A stretch of DNA of 64,000 nt from Ascidia mentula (GCA_947561715.1 OX387201.1:21776001-21840000); one strand, 5' to 3'; positions 46,223 through 57,721 are shown, counted from the stretch's first letter. The notes: a model not told the origin generated them from the letters alone. Made by a program: numbers and translations.

Positions 46223-46700
46223 GGTTTGCCAGTGAGTTGTTCTTTGGGCAAGACCCCGTTTGCGAAATATTTTACTTTATTTTAAAATATAAAATCTTGT
46301 CAATGCAAATAAACGTTGATAAAGTGAGTCAGTTACCACGGCTTCCTCCGACGTGACTCTATTGACACTCCTCAAATGTAGGTGGAGAAAACTTAATCTC
46401 GCCAGCAACTGACGTGTGCGTTGGTGTACGAATAATATCATCAATGTTGGTCTAAGGAGAATGCTATTTACAACATAGTGGACATACCTTCTTTATGTTT
46501 TACATTCGTTCTTAACTGGGTGTCTTTATTTCCTTCACGGTTTTGATCCTCAGGCGACGCTTTTGTTATGTTTTGGCACAAACAGCGTTAAATAAAAGAC
46601 TTTTCCGTATTTTTGCTAACATTATTCATATGGTATTCCCACTATCCTCATAAAATAAAATAAAATAAATAATGTTTTAATTTCTTTAACGTAGTAGCAT

Positions 46701-46927
46701 AGAAGGTAAACCGTATTTGTTAATTCGTCGTTGGCATCATGTGATTGCATTGCAATGCGTGGGAAGGATATATTCACATAAAGAACGCAATCCATCAGCA
46801 AGACTAGCATTACTTCACCGTCTGGTTAGATTTACACTGAGCAAAACTATGTTGCAAGTTGCGGCACCATTGGAAGATGGTTTGTATTTAATGAAGGAAG
46901 AGGTTGTCGATCGGAGACATTTGTTGT
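46701..46927 (+). CDS. Unidentified exon that may be spliced to protease-like gene D
   Basis: An open frame of about 75 codons (RRWHHVIALQCVGRIYSHKE, later LEDGLYLMKEEVVDRRHLL) follows a polypyrimidine/AG site and ends at T|GTAAGC. Phase 1 fits the next acceptor (47013-47014), giving HLLFRKFQAAFDETEIAQVA leading into the protease exon. I do not recognise the family. It is not an I29 propeptide. A possible first exon is MQINVDK at 46303-46323 followed by GTGAGT, but this is speculative. Confidence 0.35.
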
Positions 46928-47014
46928 GTAAGCTCTTTTAGATTGACCAAGTTTATTGCATATGGCGAATTTAGCAAACCATACGTGTTAAGACGTTAAG
47001 ATGCATATTTTTAG

Positions 47015-48227
47015 TTAGAAAATTTCAAGCTGCATTCGATGAGACAGAAATTGCACAAGTTGCACGTTCTTTGAAGCCACAGGAGAATTCCTATTTTGAC
47101 TGGCGTGATTCTGGTTGTGTAACATCTGTAAAGAATCAGATGCAATTGCCATGTGGATGGATATTTGCTGCAGTAAGTATTTCGAATCATCCAAAGTGTT
47201 GCGGACAAAGTTTTAAATATTTACGGAAACTATCGCAAGTAAATAACTGTCAGTCAGTGGAATCATTCCATAAAAGTGCTTGAACAACTTGATTTGGTAA
47301 AACGGTAACTCTTTGTGTTTACACAGGTGGCAGCCGTTGAATCACATCATAAAATCAAGAACGGGAAATTGGTTAAACTTTCTGAACAACAATTAGTCGA
47401 TTGCCTGGAAAAAGGTGACAGACCAGGCAGGTTGGAATGGGCGTTTGATTATATCAAGGAAAATGGCATTACTCGAGATGATCTGTACCCTTATACTGGA
47501 AAGGTCGGTCAAATACTGTTTATCATTTACTCAGTTGTTAAAATCTTACCGCAAAAATGGATTTGAATAACGTTTGTACAGAAAGGAGTTTGGAAAAATG
47601 ACTTAGAACCAGCGGTCCGTGTAGAAGAATGGAAGAAAGTTACCCCTGATGACGAACAGGAGTTGGAGAAAATTGTGGCTAAAGTTGGTCCAGTTGCTGT
47701 GAGTTTGGTTGCTTCCAGTATGTACATGTTTTATCGTCACACAGATTATCAAGGTATGTCACTGCAAGGCAAACCACAGAATCAATTTTCCTGATTAAAA
47801 ACATTCGTCTTACAGAGATTTTTTACGATCCGAAATGGGTGAAGGGATTTAACCCTCAAAACAAAGATGCGTTACGTCACGCTGTGTTGGTCGTTGGTTA
47901 CGGGCGAGATCAGAGCAAACCACGTGGTGAAGACAAGTACTGGATTATAAAGAACAGGTATAAATTTTCCCTATACACTATTTATTGGATATTTGAATTG
48001 GTTTTGTGCGCTTCATACAAAACTGTAGCAGTGAGAAATGCATTGACCAGCGAACTATGCATTGACATAGTTTAAATGTCATTTTTATTGTTTGTCAACT
48101 TTTTATATACCTTCACAGTTGGGGAATTGACGACGAAAACGACCCGAACTCCGGTTACATGAAAATCGCCAAAAACAGAGCAAATAATTGCAACATTGCT
48201 GGGTGTACCTTGTATCCCGTGGTATAA
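47015..48227 (+). pseudogene. Protease-like D: papain-fold protein without propeptide, catalytic Cys displaced
   Basis: Exons: 47015-47172, 47327-47503, 47582-47753, 47816-47957, 48119-48227. They stay in frame to TAA. They correspond to exons 3-7 of the paralogues. The propeptide exon is missing and replaced by an unrelated 5' exon. The active-site block reads NQMQLPCGWIFAA: at the catalytic position, six residues after Gln, there is Gly, with Cys one residue earlier. His (ALRHAVLVVGYG) and Asn (IIKNSWG) remain. The last exon stops early (LYPVV), and the sequence after the stop matches an internal exon of protease E. It is either a non-catalytic chimeric protein or a recombined pseudogene. 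Confidence 0.65.
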
Positions 48228-48259
48228 GAAACCGGAAGAATTTTCATGGATGAGCAAAT

Positions 48260-49620
48260 AGATGCAACAAGATTGTTCCACCGATCAGTTTCTGTTTGCT
48301 AAAATTATTTCTTCGTTTCCCACCAAAAGTCCTTTTCGGTCAATATTTTGTGCATTAACTATTTGCACAACTTGGGGAAACCCACTGTTGTCGGTATGTT
48401 TTATGTATATCATGTATGTAAGCGTTGTATAACTAGAAGGTTCAAAATGTTTTTGTTTCAAAATTGACAAAGGCAACGTTAAAATGGCCTCTAAGTTACC
48501 CAGTTGTAAATACACCAAAATAAAATCTGAAAACTGCAATATATCTGTGGTAGATTGGTTGTTTGGAATGGAGGTAAATTACATCGAAGATTGGATCACC
48601 AATTTTCTGAAAGAACAAACGTCCGTTTTCAAGACAAAATTTAAAAGCAAAATTAGAAAGTAGTGTTTACCGATCGGTGGAACCCGTTCCACTAGTGGTA
48701 CGCGACGGCATTTTGGGTGGTACTCGAGCAACTTTCTGTAATTTACGGATATGGTTCGAATTGGAAAATTTTGTTTTCGAAAAGCACACTCACTCGTGCT
48801 TTGGGTACAACACCACACCATTTGCACACTATACTGTGGACAAACCAAGGCAAAATTAGACTACAAATTCACTTAAAGTATATTGGAACCAAATCCTACT
48901 GGCAAACGCAAAGTAAACATCCGATTTTAAACACTCCTAAGGAATATCAAGAAATAACTGAATAATGTCCTTTATTATTCCCTTGAAGTAGCCATGTCTT
49001 TCAGCGACATCCACAGATTTCAGTTTCGCGGCACCTTTTAGGTGTTTGTTATGCGCTTCAAAAATAGATCCTGGACTCTTACGCTGGTCACGAATAACAA
49101 TTGCATGACTTTTAGTTCAACCCACAGGATCCGCACTAAAAGATAATAGTAATGGTATGGAGGTTTTTTTGCATAGGATGAGCGTAGTTCCATTTGTCGT
49201 AATTATGTTCACTTCTTGGATATTGTTTAGAGGCTAAATACCGAAACAATTTCATCACTACATAATCTGCAAAACGGTTTTACAAACCACTTAACACCAA
49301 TAATTATTGTCTACAAAGCTTGCAGCAGAAACTTTAACTTATACAAGATAATGCAATAGTTTTTCTTGTTTTTGTACAACAAGCACATTGAAATATGGCG
49401 CCATAAGTATTTAGTATACTGCTGTAACTGCGACATAGCCAATATGATTAACACAAGGAATGCGAAAACATGTTTCATTCACAAACACATCTGCTTCATA
49501 TTGCAACACCTTTATGTTGTGCACGTGTTATTCAATAGCCTACACATTCACGTCACAGGTTTTTTAAGAATATCAACACCGATTTTCAACTACGTACAAT
49601 GCCTCCGCAAGACGTGACAA
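48260..49620. other. Intergenic stretch between D and E
   Basis: Short overlapping frames near 48.6-48.96 kb are unrecognised. No array seen. Confidence 0.4.
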
Positions 49621-49624
49621 GGCT

Positions 49625-49672
49625 ACACGTCACATAATCCCACTTGTTGTTCGGCCACCAAGTTATATATTC
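49625..49672 (+). promoter_or_regulatory. TATA promoter module of protease E
   Basis: ACACGTCACATAATCCCACT, then TGTTGTTCGGCC and TTATATATT, about 65 bp before the ATG. It matches the C module over ACGTCAC and TCCCACTTGTTGTT. Confidence 0.6.
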
Positions 49673-49730
49673 CATATGCAAGTATATACGTTACCACTTT
49701 ATTTCTTTGAAGACTGAGTGAAACTTGACA

Positions 49731-51780
49731 ATGGACGCGGAAATTCATGCAGAGGAAGAGTGGGAAACTTGGACAAAACAATTCGGTGAGGACATTGTTG
49801 AGAATCTGCAATGAAACAACTGTTGATGGAATTTTGTATGGCGTCTACAGGAAAAACTTATACAAAAAGAGAACTCGAGAAACGGAAAGCGATCTGGCAA
49901 AGTAATTTTCAAACGTATTTGAAACAAGCGGATGACTGTGATGTTCACAATCGCATTAGACGCCCATTTCGTAACAAATTTAGCGATTATGTAAGTCTTA
50001 ATTTTTCCTATGTTTAAAATATACAGTACTTTATACAGTAAGATAAATATATACTTTTAATTACATCTTAGCATATTTAATGTCGAATGGAGGGAATACT
50101 TTTGTATTTACTGGTCATCATAAATCAACTGCATAGTTTTTCAACTTGTAGCAAATGAGACAAAAATTGTGTTTGTTTCTTGTGGTATTGGAACAAGAAA
50201 CCGGAAGAATTGTCATGGATGAGCGGATTGATACCCGAAGAAATTTTATGTGATTCTTGCGCACCATTAACACCTACCCCAGAACCTGATCCCGATCCTC
50301 AACTACCCATTTGTCAGGAACCCAACCCTGAAAACCTTGACTGGCGGGGACACGGTTGTGTAACATCCGTGCAAGACCAAAGATTCCTGCCCGCTTGCTG
50401 GATATTCAGTGCAGTAAGTGTTCGCATTAAAAGCTTAACTGGTATAACTACTGTGGTTTAAATATGCAGGTAGCAGCCGTTGAATCCCATTACAAGATAA
50501 AGAATGGAGAATTGTTCAAACTTTCTGAACAACAATTAGTTGATTGTAACGAGAAGGGTGGAAAAGTTGGTCGCTTGGAATGTGCGTTTGATTACATTAG
50601 AAGCAAATCGATTGCTCTGAGGGACGAATACCCGTATACTGGAAAGGTTAGAAGTTTACTTTAAAATATTTACAGTATTCGGACATTCGAAGGAAACATT
50701 AAACATTTGAAAAAAATAAAAGTAGGCCTACCTAACATTAGCGGTAAAAAATATATTGTTATGGCAAAATGTTGGTGAAATCTTTCCATGTAAGATACTT
50801 TCTCTTCTGTCTCTGCTGGATACAGAAAACCTTTCAAAACCTTTTTCCCTTGAATAAATAACAAAACATATCAGTTATGAGGAAGGTTGGAAACAATCGT
50901 AACAAAGTAAAGCAGTTCGTAATTTTAAACGTTTTTATTGAACAGAAAGAAGCTTGTAGATTTAGCATAAGAAGAGTAGTTGGGATGCAAGGATGGAAGA
51001 AGATCACAGCAGGAAACGAACAAGAACTTGAGCATGTTGTAGCAAAGATTGGTCCGGTTGCTGTGGGATTGACTGCTTCAAGTTATGAGAAATTTTAAAA
51101 CCATACTGACTACGAAGGTGCGCTACCTATGTGTATGACTGGACATTCATGACAGTTGCGTTTGCTTTTACAGAGATACTTTATGACCCTGATTGGGAAA
51201 ATAGTTATGATCCATTGCATAAAAACCCGTTTCATCATGCAGTGTTGGTCGTTGGTTATGGAAGAGATCAGAGCAAACCACGTGGCGAAGACAAGTACTG
51301 GATTATCAAGAATAGGTAGTAACATTTCAATAGTAAATAAACAATTTAAAAATATAAAAAATCAATCTCCCGGTGTGGTTAAACCTCATGACCAAGTGCT
51401 GGCTACGATGCCAGTAAACCTAAATGTGCTATTTGTAATCGAAAAGTAAAGTCTTTCACATTAACGCAATCGTGCCCAGTGAAAACTATGTATTTCGATT
51501 TTGCGCACCTGTTTTCACACAAACCCTAACCTGTTAAATAATCTTGTCTCATGGACCTATGGGGTCAAATATCTGTTGCCAATGCCTGGGCGTACCCATG
51601 TCTAAAGTTCATCACCAAACTATTTCGTTTCATTAAACTTTATTCATCTTTAGTTGGGGCGACGAATCCGGAGACAAAAAAGATCCGAATTCTGGTTACA
51701 AGAAAATCGCTAAAGACCGAGAAAACAATTGTAATATTGCCGGTTGTGCGATGTATCCAGTGGGAGTAAAACATATATAA
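49731..51780 (+). pseudogene. Protease E: papain-like protease with an in-frame stop before the catalytic His
   Basis: Exons: 49731-49785, 49851-49990, 50198-50413, 50470-50646, 50946-51117, 51174-51315, 51654-51780. Begins MDAEIHAEEEWETWTKQF; no signal peptide. Propeptide: RKAIWQSNFQTYLKQ. Exon 3 has a Pro-rich PTPEPDPDPQLP spacer and active-site block DQRFLPACWIFSA. His is in PFHHAVLVVGYG and Asn in WIIKNSWG, both intact in sequence. Exon 5 carries TAA at 51096-51098 (SSYEKF-stop-NHTDYE), so translation would end before His and Asn. All splice sites and the rest of the frame remain, which suggests a recent or polymorphic lesion. Confidence 0.75.
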
Positions 51781-51784
51781 GATC

Positions 51785-52860
51785 GTGACTATTGTCAGGT
51801 AAACTTTTCCGAGTAGAAATATGAAGATATTTCATGTTGATATTTCCCAGTAGAAAACAAGTGGAATTTCGCAAAGCTTCCACCCTGATCCTTAATAAAT
51901 GGTGACAATTTGCTATAATTCCTAAATATTTGGTCTTTTATGCATTATCATCCATTTTCTACCGACAAAGTACCTGCATATTGTTAATTACAAGGCTCAT
52001 TACATTTATACAGAAAAATACAATCTCATGGCTTGAGAGAGATCTTCGTTCACGACGCTCGAGATTAAATTGAAATATATCAGATCTTAATTACACGTGT
52101 GTGAGTTGGGATGTGAATGTATGCAATAAAGCTTTAATAAAAACATTAGTTTAATCGATGGTTAACGGATATGCCTTGGAAAAAAATGATTAAACAGTTG
52201 AACAGAGTCAGACCCTTTTATAAATAAACAAACACAAATAGTAATTCCATTAACTTAATGTGTAGTTGGACTGAGGTAGAGGCAAATACCCTGGAAGATA
52301 CAATAGGTGTTTTTTTATACGTCGCGTGGCGGCGCTATAATGTGACGCAAGTGTTATGTAACAACTCCGACCGGTAGTGACGACACAAAATATAGACGGA
52401 GGTGTGATTGACTAAGCTTGACAAAGGACGGTGACATGCTAGGCTGAGGAGTCATCTGACCATGGTTCATCGCCCTATTATGAATTATGAGTTTCAATAT
52501 AGAATCATTGGAAACATGCAAATATTACATGGTTACTACTACCGTGCTTATTTCAAAGATTTGTGGCAATTGTCACAAGCAGTGTCCAGAAAATACAAAT
52601 GTGCTTTCTTCTAAAATACGTGTCTGTTGTGTACTTGATCAGTCTTCTTAGTGTACCCACTAAGCTTTCTTATTTGTTTATTATATACAGACTATTGGTT
52701 GCATGCGAACTGCACTTGTCGATTTTAGATCAACCACCTTTACGAAAATCACACAAATCCTCAAAAAGGGACGGAGTTCTGAAAAAGCAGATCGCTTGTT
52801 TCTTGGAACTTTCGTGTGTAGATGGGGCTGATTTCCCGATTATAATATCTTAGAAAATAG
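51785..52860. other. Intergenic stretch
   Basis: No supported gene. A 96-codon frame at 52563-52853 has no recognisable features. Confidence 0.4.
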
Positions 52861-52996
52861 TGATGCAGTAATACACACTCGAATGATAGGGATTCCGTGT
52901 TTGGGAATTTTTAGGCTGCCTGTATGTTGTGACCAAATACGTCACAACCACATATATTGCAACGTCACAACCACATATAATGCAACGTCACAACCA

Positions 52997-53080
52997 CATA
53001 TATTTTATTCTTTCGTCATATCAAGGATAGCGTGACCCGTTCAGTTCCCACGTGTTGTTGTTTGTTACAATATATGAGGT
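52997..53080 (-). repeat. CRE/E-box MITE, copy 8 (partial, inside the foldback)
   Basis: Reads on plus TTATTCTTTCGTCATATCAA and later CCCACGTGTTGTTGTTTGTT. The CRE end is missing. It is the inverted partner of copy 9. Confidence 0.65.
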
Positions 53081-53081
53081 T

Positions 53082-54190
53082 GTGACGTTGCATTATATGT
53101 GGTTGTGACGTTGTATTATATGTGGTTGTTACGTTACAATATATGTGGTTGTTACGTTACAATATATGAGGTTGTGACGTTTCAGTATATGTGGTTGTGA
53201 CGTTGCATTATATGTGGTTGTGGCGTTACAATATATGAGGTTGTGACGTTTCAATATATGTGGTTGTGACGTTTCAATATATGTGGTTGTGACGTTGAAA
53301 TATATGTGGTTGTGACGTTGAAATATATGTGGTTGTGACGTTTCAATATATGTGGTTGTGACGTTTCAATATATGTGGTTGTGACGTTTCAATATATGTG
53401 GTTGTGACGTTGAAATATATGTGGTTGTGACGTTGAAATATATGTGGTTGTGACGTTTCAATATATGTGGTTGTGACGTTTCAATATATGTGGTTGTGAC
53501 GTTTCAATATATGTGGTTGTGACGTTTCAATATATGTGGTTGTGACGTTCCAGTATATGTAGTTGTGACGTTGCAATATAGGTGGTTGTGACGTTGCATT
53601 ATATGTGGTTGTGGCGTTGCAATATATGTGGTTGTGACGTTGAAATATATATGGTTGTTACGTTACAATATATGAGGTTGTGACGTTTCAATATAGGTGG
53701 TTGTGACGTTGCATTATATGTGGTTGTGGCGTTGCAATATATGTGGTTGTGACGTTGAAATATATATGGTTGTTACGTTACAATATATGAGGTTGTGACG
53801 TTTCAATATAGGTGGTTGTGACGTTGCATTATATGTGGTTGTGGCGTTGCAATATATGTGGTTGTGACGTTGAAATATATGTGGTTGTTACGTTACATTA
53901 TATGAGGTTGTGACGCTGAAATATGTGTGGTTGTGACGTTGAAATATATGTGGTTGTGACGTTCCAGTATATGTGGTTGTGACGTTGCAATATAGGTGGT
54001 TGTGACGTTGCATTATATGTGGTTGTGGCGTTGCAATATATGTGGTTGTGACGTTGAAATATATATGGTTGTTACGTAACAATATATGAGGTTGTGACGT
54101 TTCAATATATGTGGTTGTGACGTTGCAATATATGTGGTTGTGACGTTGCAATATATGTGGTTGTGACGCTACAATATATGTGGTTGTGAC
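53082..54190. repeat. 23-bp minisatellite, about 48 copies
   Basis: Unit approximately ATATGTGGTTGTGACGTTTC plus AAT; variants alternate TTTCAAT, TTGAAAT and TTGCATT. Each unit carries TGACG, a CRE half-site. Higher-order repeats of several units are visible between 53.58 and 54.1 kb. Two further units in the opposite orientation lie at 52950-53003. Confidence 0.95.
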
Positions 54191-54267
54191 GTATTTGGTC
54201 ACAACATATACAGGCAACCTAAAAATTCCCAAACACGGAATCCCTATCATTCGAGTTTGTATTACAC

Positions 54268-54394
54268 AACCTTATATATTGTAACAAACAACAACACGTG
54301 GGAACTGAACGGGTCATGCTATCCTTGATATGACGAAAGAATAAAACTACCGACATCACACGTGGGATACAGAGTCGATACACGCTTTGCAATG
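54268..54394 (+). repeat. CRE/E-box MITE, copy 9, upstream of protease F
   Basis: Contains AACAACACGTGGGAACTGAA and ACATCACACGTGGGATAC and ends near TTTGCAAT. The CRE is altered to CGACATCA. About 650 bp before the protease F start. Confidence 0.7.
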
Positions 54395-55039
54395 AGTAAG
54401 CGCAGGCTTAATTATTAGTCAGGTCGACTCAACCACACAAAAATACGTGGGTCTGTATTCGTAATGTTATCACATTTAGTCACATAGATGTGTAGGTTTT
54501 TTCGTGGGAGTCGTTTTTTCATTTCTAAATTGGTTTTACTCGTGATTCCATGCAAGGTTTCATCCACCAATATCCGATAACGTAGGCTTTACGTAGATAA
54601 TGTGAATCAGTCTTTCCGTGTAAATTCTCCATATATCAGCGGATGTATTGATGAATGCAGGTGGTATTGAGTGGGTTTTGTTGAAAAAACATTTAAATGT
54701 TGCTGATGGTGAATAGTAAGTTTATATTTCAAAACGTTTGTTACAAACACAGATCGGGTTAGTGTTTAAAAGCATGTTTTGTCTGCTTTAGATTTTTGCT
54801 ACTTAACATGAAATGTTGCTTTCTATTTTAATGTTTAATACCTTGCTGTTTTATGGTTGGTTTTAGCGACCAAATTGTAATAAATAGGTGAGCAAGTAAA
54901 GGACACAAACGACAAACGATTCTTCGCGTTGTTGGTGTAACAATGTTTTTAGTTTGGTTTATTTGATAAAAGTTTTTCACAACTGTGTTCACGCTTTTAC
55001 ATCCAGGTTCTGAAATAGTTGCAGGACTGAAACTAAACA
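54395..55039. other. Upstream region of protease F
   Basis: No supported gene. I could not identify a copy of the B/C/E promoter module here. Confidence 0.35.
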
Positions 55040-57721
55040 ATGTCCAAGAAAGTCGATTCTGACGCCGATCAACTACGGGCAAAGCGAAGTGAACGCATTG
55101 GTGAGCGTTTGTGTTTTATTTTAGAAACCAAAGCCTAATGAATAGATTGCTTAAACGAACAAACAAAACTTCAAATCAATAAATATTAGGGGTACACAAC
55201 GGAGGCCTCATGTACTGATTAACATAATTTAAAAGTGGCTCGCGTACTAATTTTAATATATGCAATGTTATAACAGCCATATCCAACAGTGTTCAAAACT
55301 TTCTGACAAACTGGTTTTAAAACATCCCCAAAAAAGATCACATAAATGTTTAGCTAGTTATAGGTAGTGCATAACAAACACAACATGCATTTCTGTTTCA
55401 GTTGCACTCCTGATATAAAAAAAAAACACTTTCTTTTAAGAAAGTCAAGTTAAATATTTTCGTTTGTAATCAACAAACAAAAGTAATCAGTTTGTTTCAA
55501 TCGTCCACAGAAAAAACATCTTCAAACGAAGAACTTCGTGACAGAAAAAGTATTCGGAAAAGAAAGTTAGCTGAAGTGAAAGAACACAATGAAGATTTCA
55601 AGACTGGAAAGTTCACATACAGGATTTCTCTAACACAGTTCAGCGATCGGGTAAAAAATAACACATGTCCAAATCAATGCAGTAATGTTTCATACAATGG
55701 TGGCTGACACAGCTAGACTGCAATACCTGGGCTGCGAAGCCTGATAACCTAATGATTTCCAACTAAGTTTTGAGTAAACGTTTGTTTAAATACATTTCCA
55801 CACAGAAAAACGGTGAACTCCCATGCATGGACGATCGGAATGTGGCAGAATGTTACAGACCACCTTTGTTATTCGGAGCAACAAAAGAACCTCAAAAAAC
55901 TGACCCAGGTGTTGTTGAGGGACCTAACCCTGAAAGTATTGACTGGAGGGACAAGGGTTGTGTAACACCCGTGAAGGACCAAGGAACTGAGTTATCCGCT
56001 TGCTGGATATTCAGTGCAGTAAGCGTTCGTAACAAAAGTCTAACTGGTATAACTACCGTGATTTAAATATGCAGGTATGCCGTTGAATCTCATCACAAGA
56101 TAAACAACGGAGAATTGGTCAAACTTTCTGAACAACAATTAGTTGATTGTGACGAAAAGGGTGGAGGTACAGGAGATCTGGAATGGGCTTTTGATTACAT
56201 TCGAAGGAATGGAGTCGTTTTTGAACACGAATATCCGTTCATTGGCAAGGTTTGTTCAACGAAACTCTTTCGCTTGTTTATTATTCACATTGTAAATGAT
56301 AGGCCTCGTCTTTAGCTACACTTTAAACCTTGCAATCTTGTCTGGCCACTAAATTACACCGTTTTCTTAAATTTGTTGTTATTATATACAACAACGATAG
56401 GCAACTCAAAATACTCTGACTATAGTATTTTAAAATCAACATAATCAACTACAACCGGCCCTGTGAAAAATCTTGTTGGAATTAGCCATTTTTCCCGACA
56501 AGTCGGAGCGAGATTTGAAGTCAGTGGTTTTGCGGGATCTCGATACGATTGCTGTGAACGGCAATCGAGGACCTCGCCAGTGGGGCGAACCTGCCAATTA
56601 TGTGATTGCATGAAACATTATCTGGGTTGGATTGAAGATCTTGATTTGAGGATCGAGAACAATGTTTCATGGTGATGGTGGTGTTAACCTCCTGGGTTAA
56701 AAAGGGGGACGCAGAAAAACGACTCTCAAACTTATTCTTTTTACATATGAACAAACAGTGGTCATCTATCTGCAGCTTACAACAATTATTTCTTTTAACC
56801 TGTAAGGTCTCATCAGTGCAGCTGTTGAGTGGCACTGTGCTAGCTTTCACACTAGCAGGCACACTAGTCTCCACTTTGTGGTACCTTTCGGTCAACGTGC
56901 GGATCTGCAGGGTACCCTACACTAGGTACCGAACAACAGAGACGACGAACCACTGTGTGTATTTGAGCGTACTATGGCCCTTACAGGTCGAAACAGTGCG
57001 TGTACACACCCTGTCTGCAGCTTTGCAATAATATGGCTTTTTTTGCACGTATATTTCTTTTACATTTGACAGAAAAAGAGTTGCAAGGATGGACCCTGCA
57101 GACGTATTGGAATCAAAGGATTCAAGAAAATAAAAAGATGTGAAAAAGAACTTGAAAATGTGGTGGCGAAAGTTGGGCCGGTTGCTGTCAGTTTGGTTGC
57201 TTCAAATAAATCCAAACTCCACGCTCACACCAACTATGAAGGTGACGTTTTGCTATAAGTTATATATAAACATATGTGGTTGAAAGAGAAATATATGTTG
57301 ATTTTCCAGATATATTTTATGACCCTGACTGGACAACTGGCAGACATCCAGAAAACAAAAATGCCCTTAAACATACGGTGTTGGTCGTTGGTTATGGGAG
57401 AGATCCGAGCAAACCACCTGGAGAAAACAAGTACTGGATTATCAAGAACAGGTGATAATCTGTACAGTTGTGAATTGTTCAGCAGATAACGGAGGTTTTG
57501 CAAAGTACATTGTCTTTACCTCTAGTTCTGTTGTTTGATATTTTGTCGTATTTTTATGGCGTTTTAGTTGGGGAAGAAAAGATGGAAATACCGGATTTCA
57601 GAAAATCGCTAAAGACAGGAACAACAATTGCTTTGTCGCCGGGCGAGCCATGTATCCAGTTGGCGTGCATGTAATCAACCCCAGTGTTTCTTTGCCTGTT
57701 GAAATGCATGCTAGTGTTTAG
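55040..57721 (+). pseudogene. Protease F: papain-like protease with a 2-nt deletion in exon 4
   Basis: Exons: 55040-55100, 55511-55650, 55806-56018, 56075-56249, 57073-57241, 57310-57451, 57568-57721. Exon 1 is 61 nt, as in A, B and C, but encodes a divergent start (MSKKVDSDADQLRAKRSERI). In the propeptide the ERFNIN aromatic residue is Arg (KSIRKRKLAEVKEHN). Active site [14 protein letters not shown], His in ALKHTVLVVGYG and Asn in WIIKNSWG are all present. Exon 4 begins GTATGCCGTTGAA, where paralogues have GTAGCAGCCGTTGAA. It is 175 nt instead of 177, which causes an early stop. Intron 4 (823 bp) holds an insertion of repeat-like sequence. The C-terminus is extended compared with paralogues. 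Confidence 0.75.
56380..57040 (+). repeat. Repeat-like insertion in intron 4 of protease F
   Basis: The intron is far longer than in paralogues (protease B 257 bp). The extra sequence contains two overlapping open frames of 70 and 120 codons with no known domain. Its origin is not recognised. Confidence 0.35.

Larger units (their letters stand above)
52867..54266. mobile_element. Foldback element enclosing a 23-bp minisatellite
   Basis: Inverted arms at about 52867-52952 and 54181-54266 (outer part begins ACTCGAATGATAGGGATTCC) enclose an inverted partial MITE and about 1.1 kb of minisatellite. A second inverted pairing joins 53008-53085 with 54273-54350, which belongs to MITE copy 9. No coding sequence. 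It appears to be a structure formed by inversion and array expansion around a MITE. Confidence 0.75.

Noticed and set aside
46060..46356. Arg-Glu and Ser-Leu rich frames
   Set aside because: Translation of the CT microsatellite.
53082..54190. Regularly spaced repeats resembling a CRISPR array
   Set aside because: Units are directly adjacent with no unique spacers, in an animal genome context; a minisatellite.
53888..54250. 120-codon minus-strand repeat protein
   Set aside because: Artefact of the 23-bp minisatellite; no start context or composition of a real protein.
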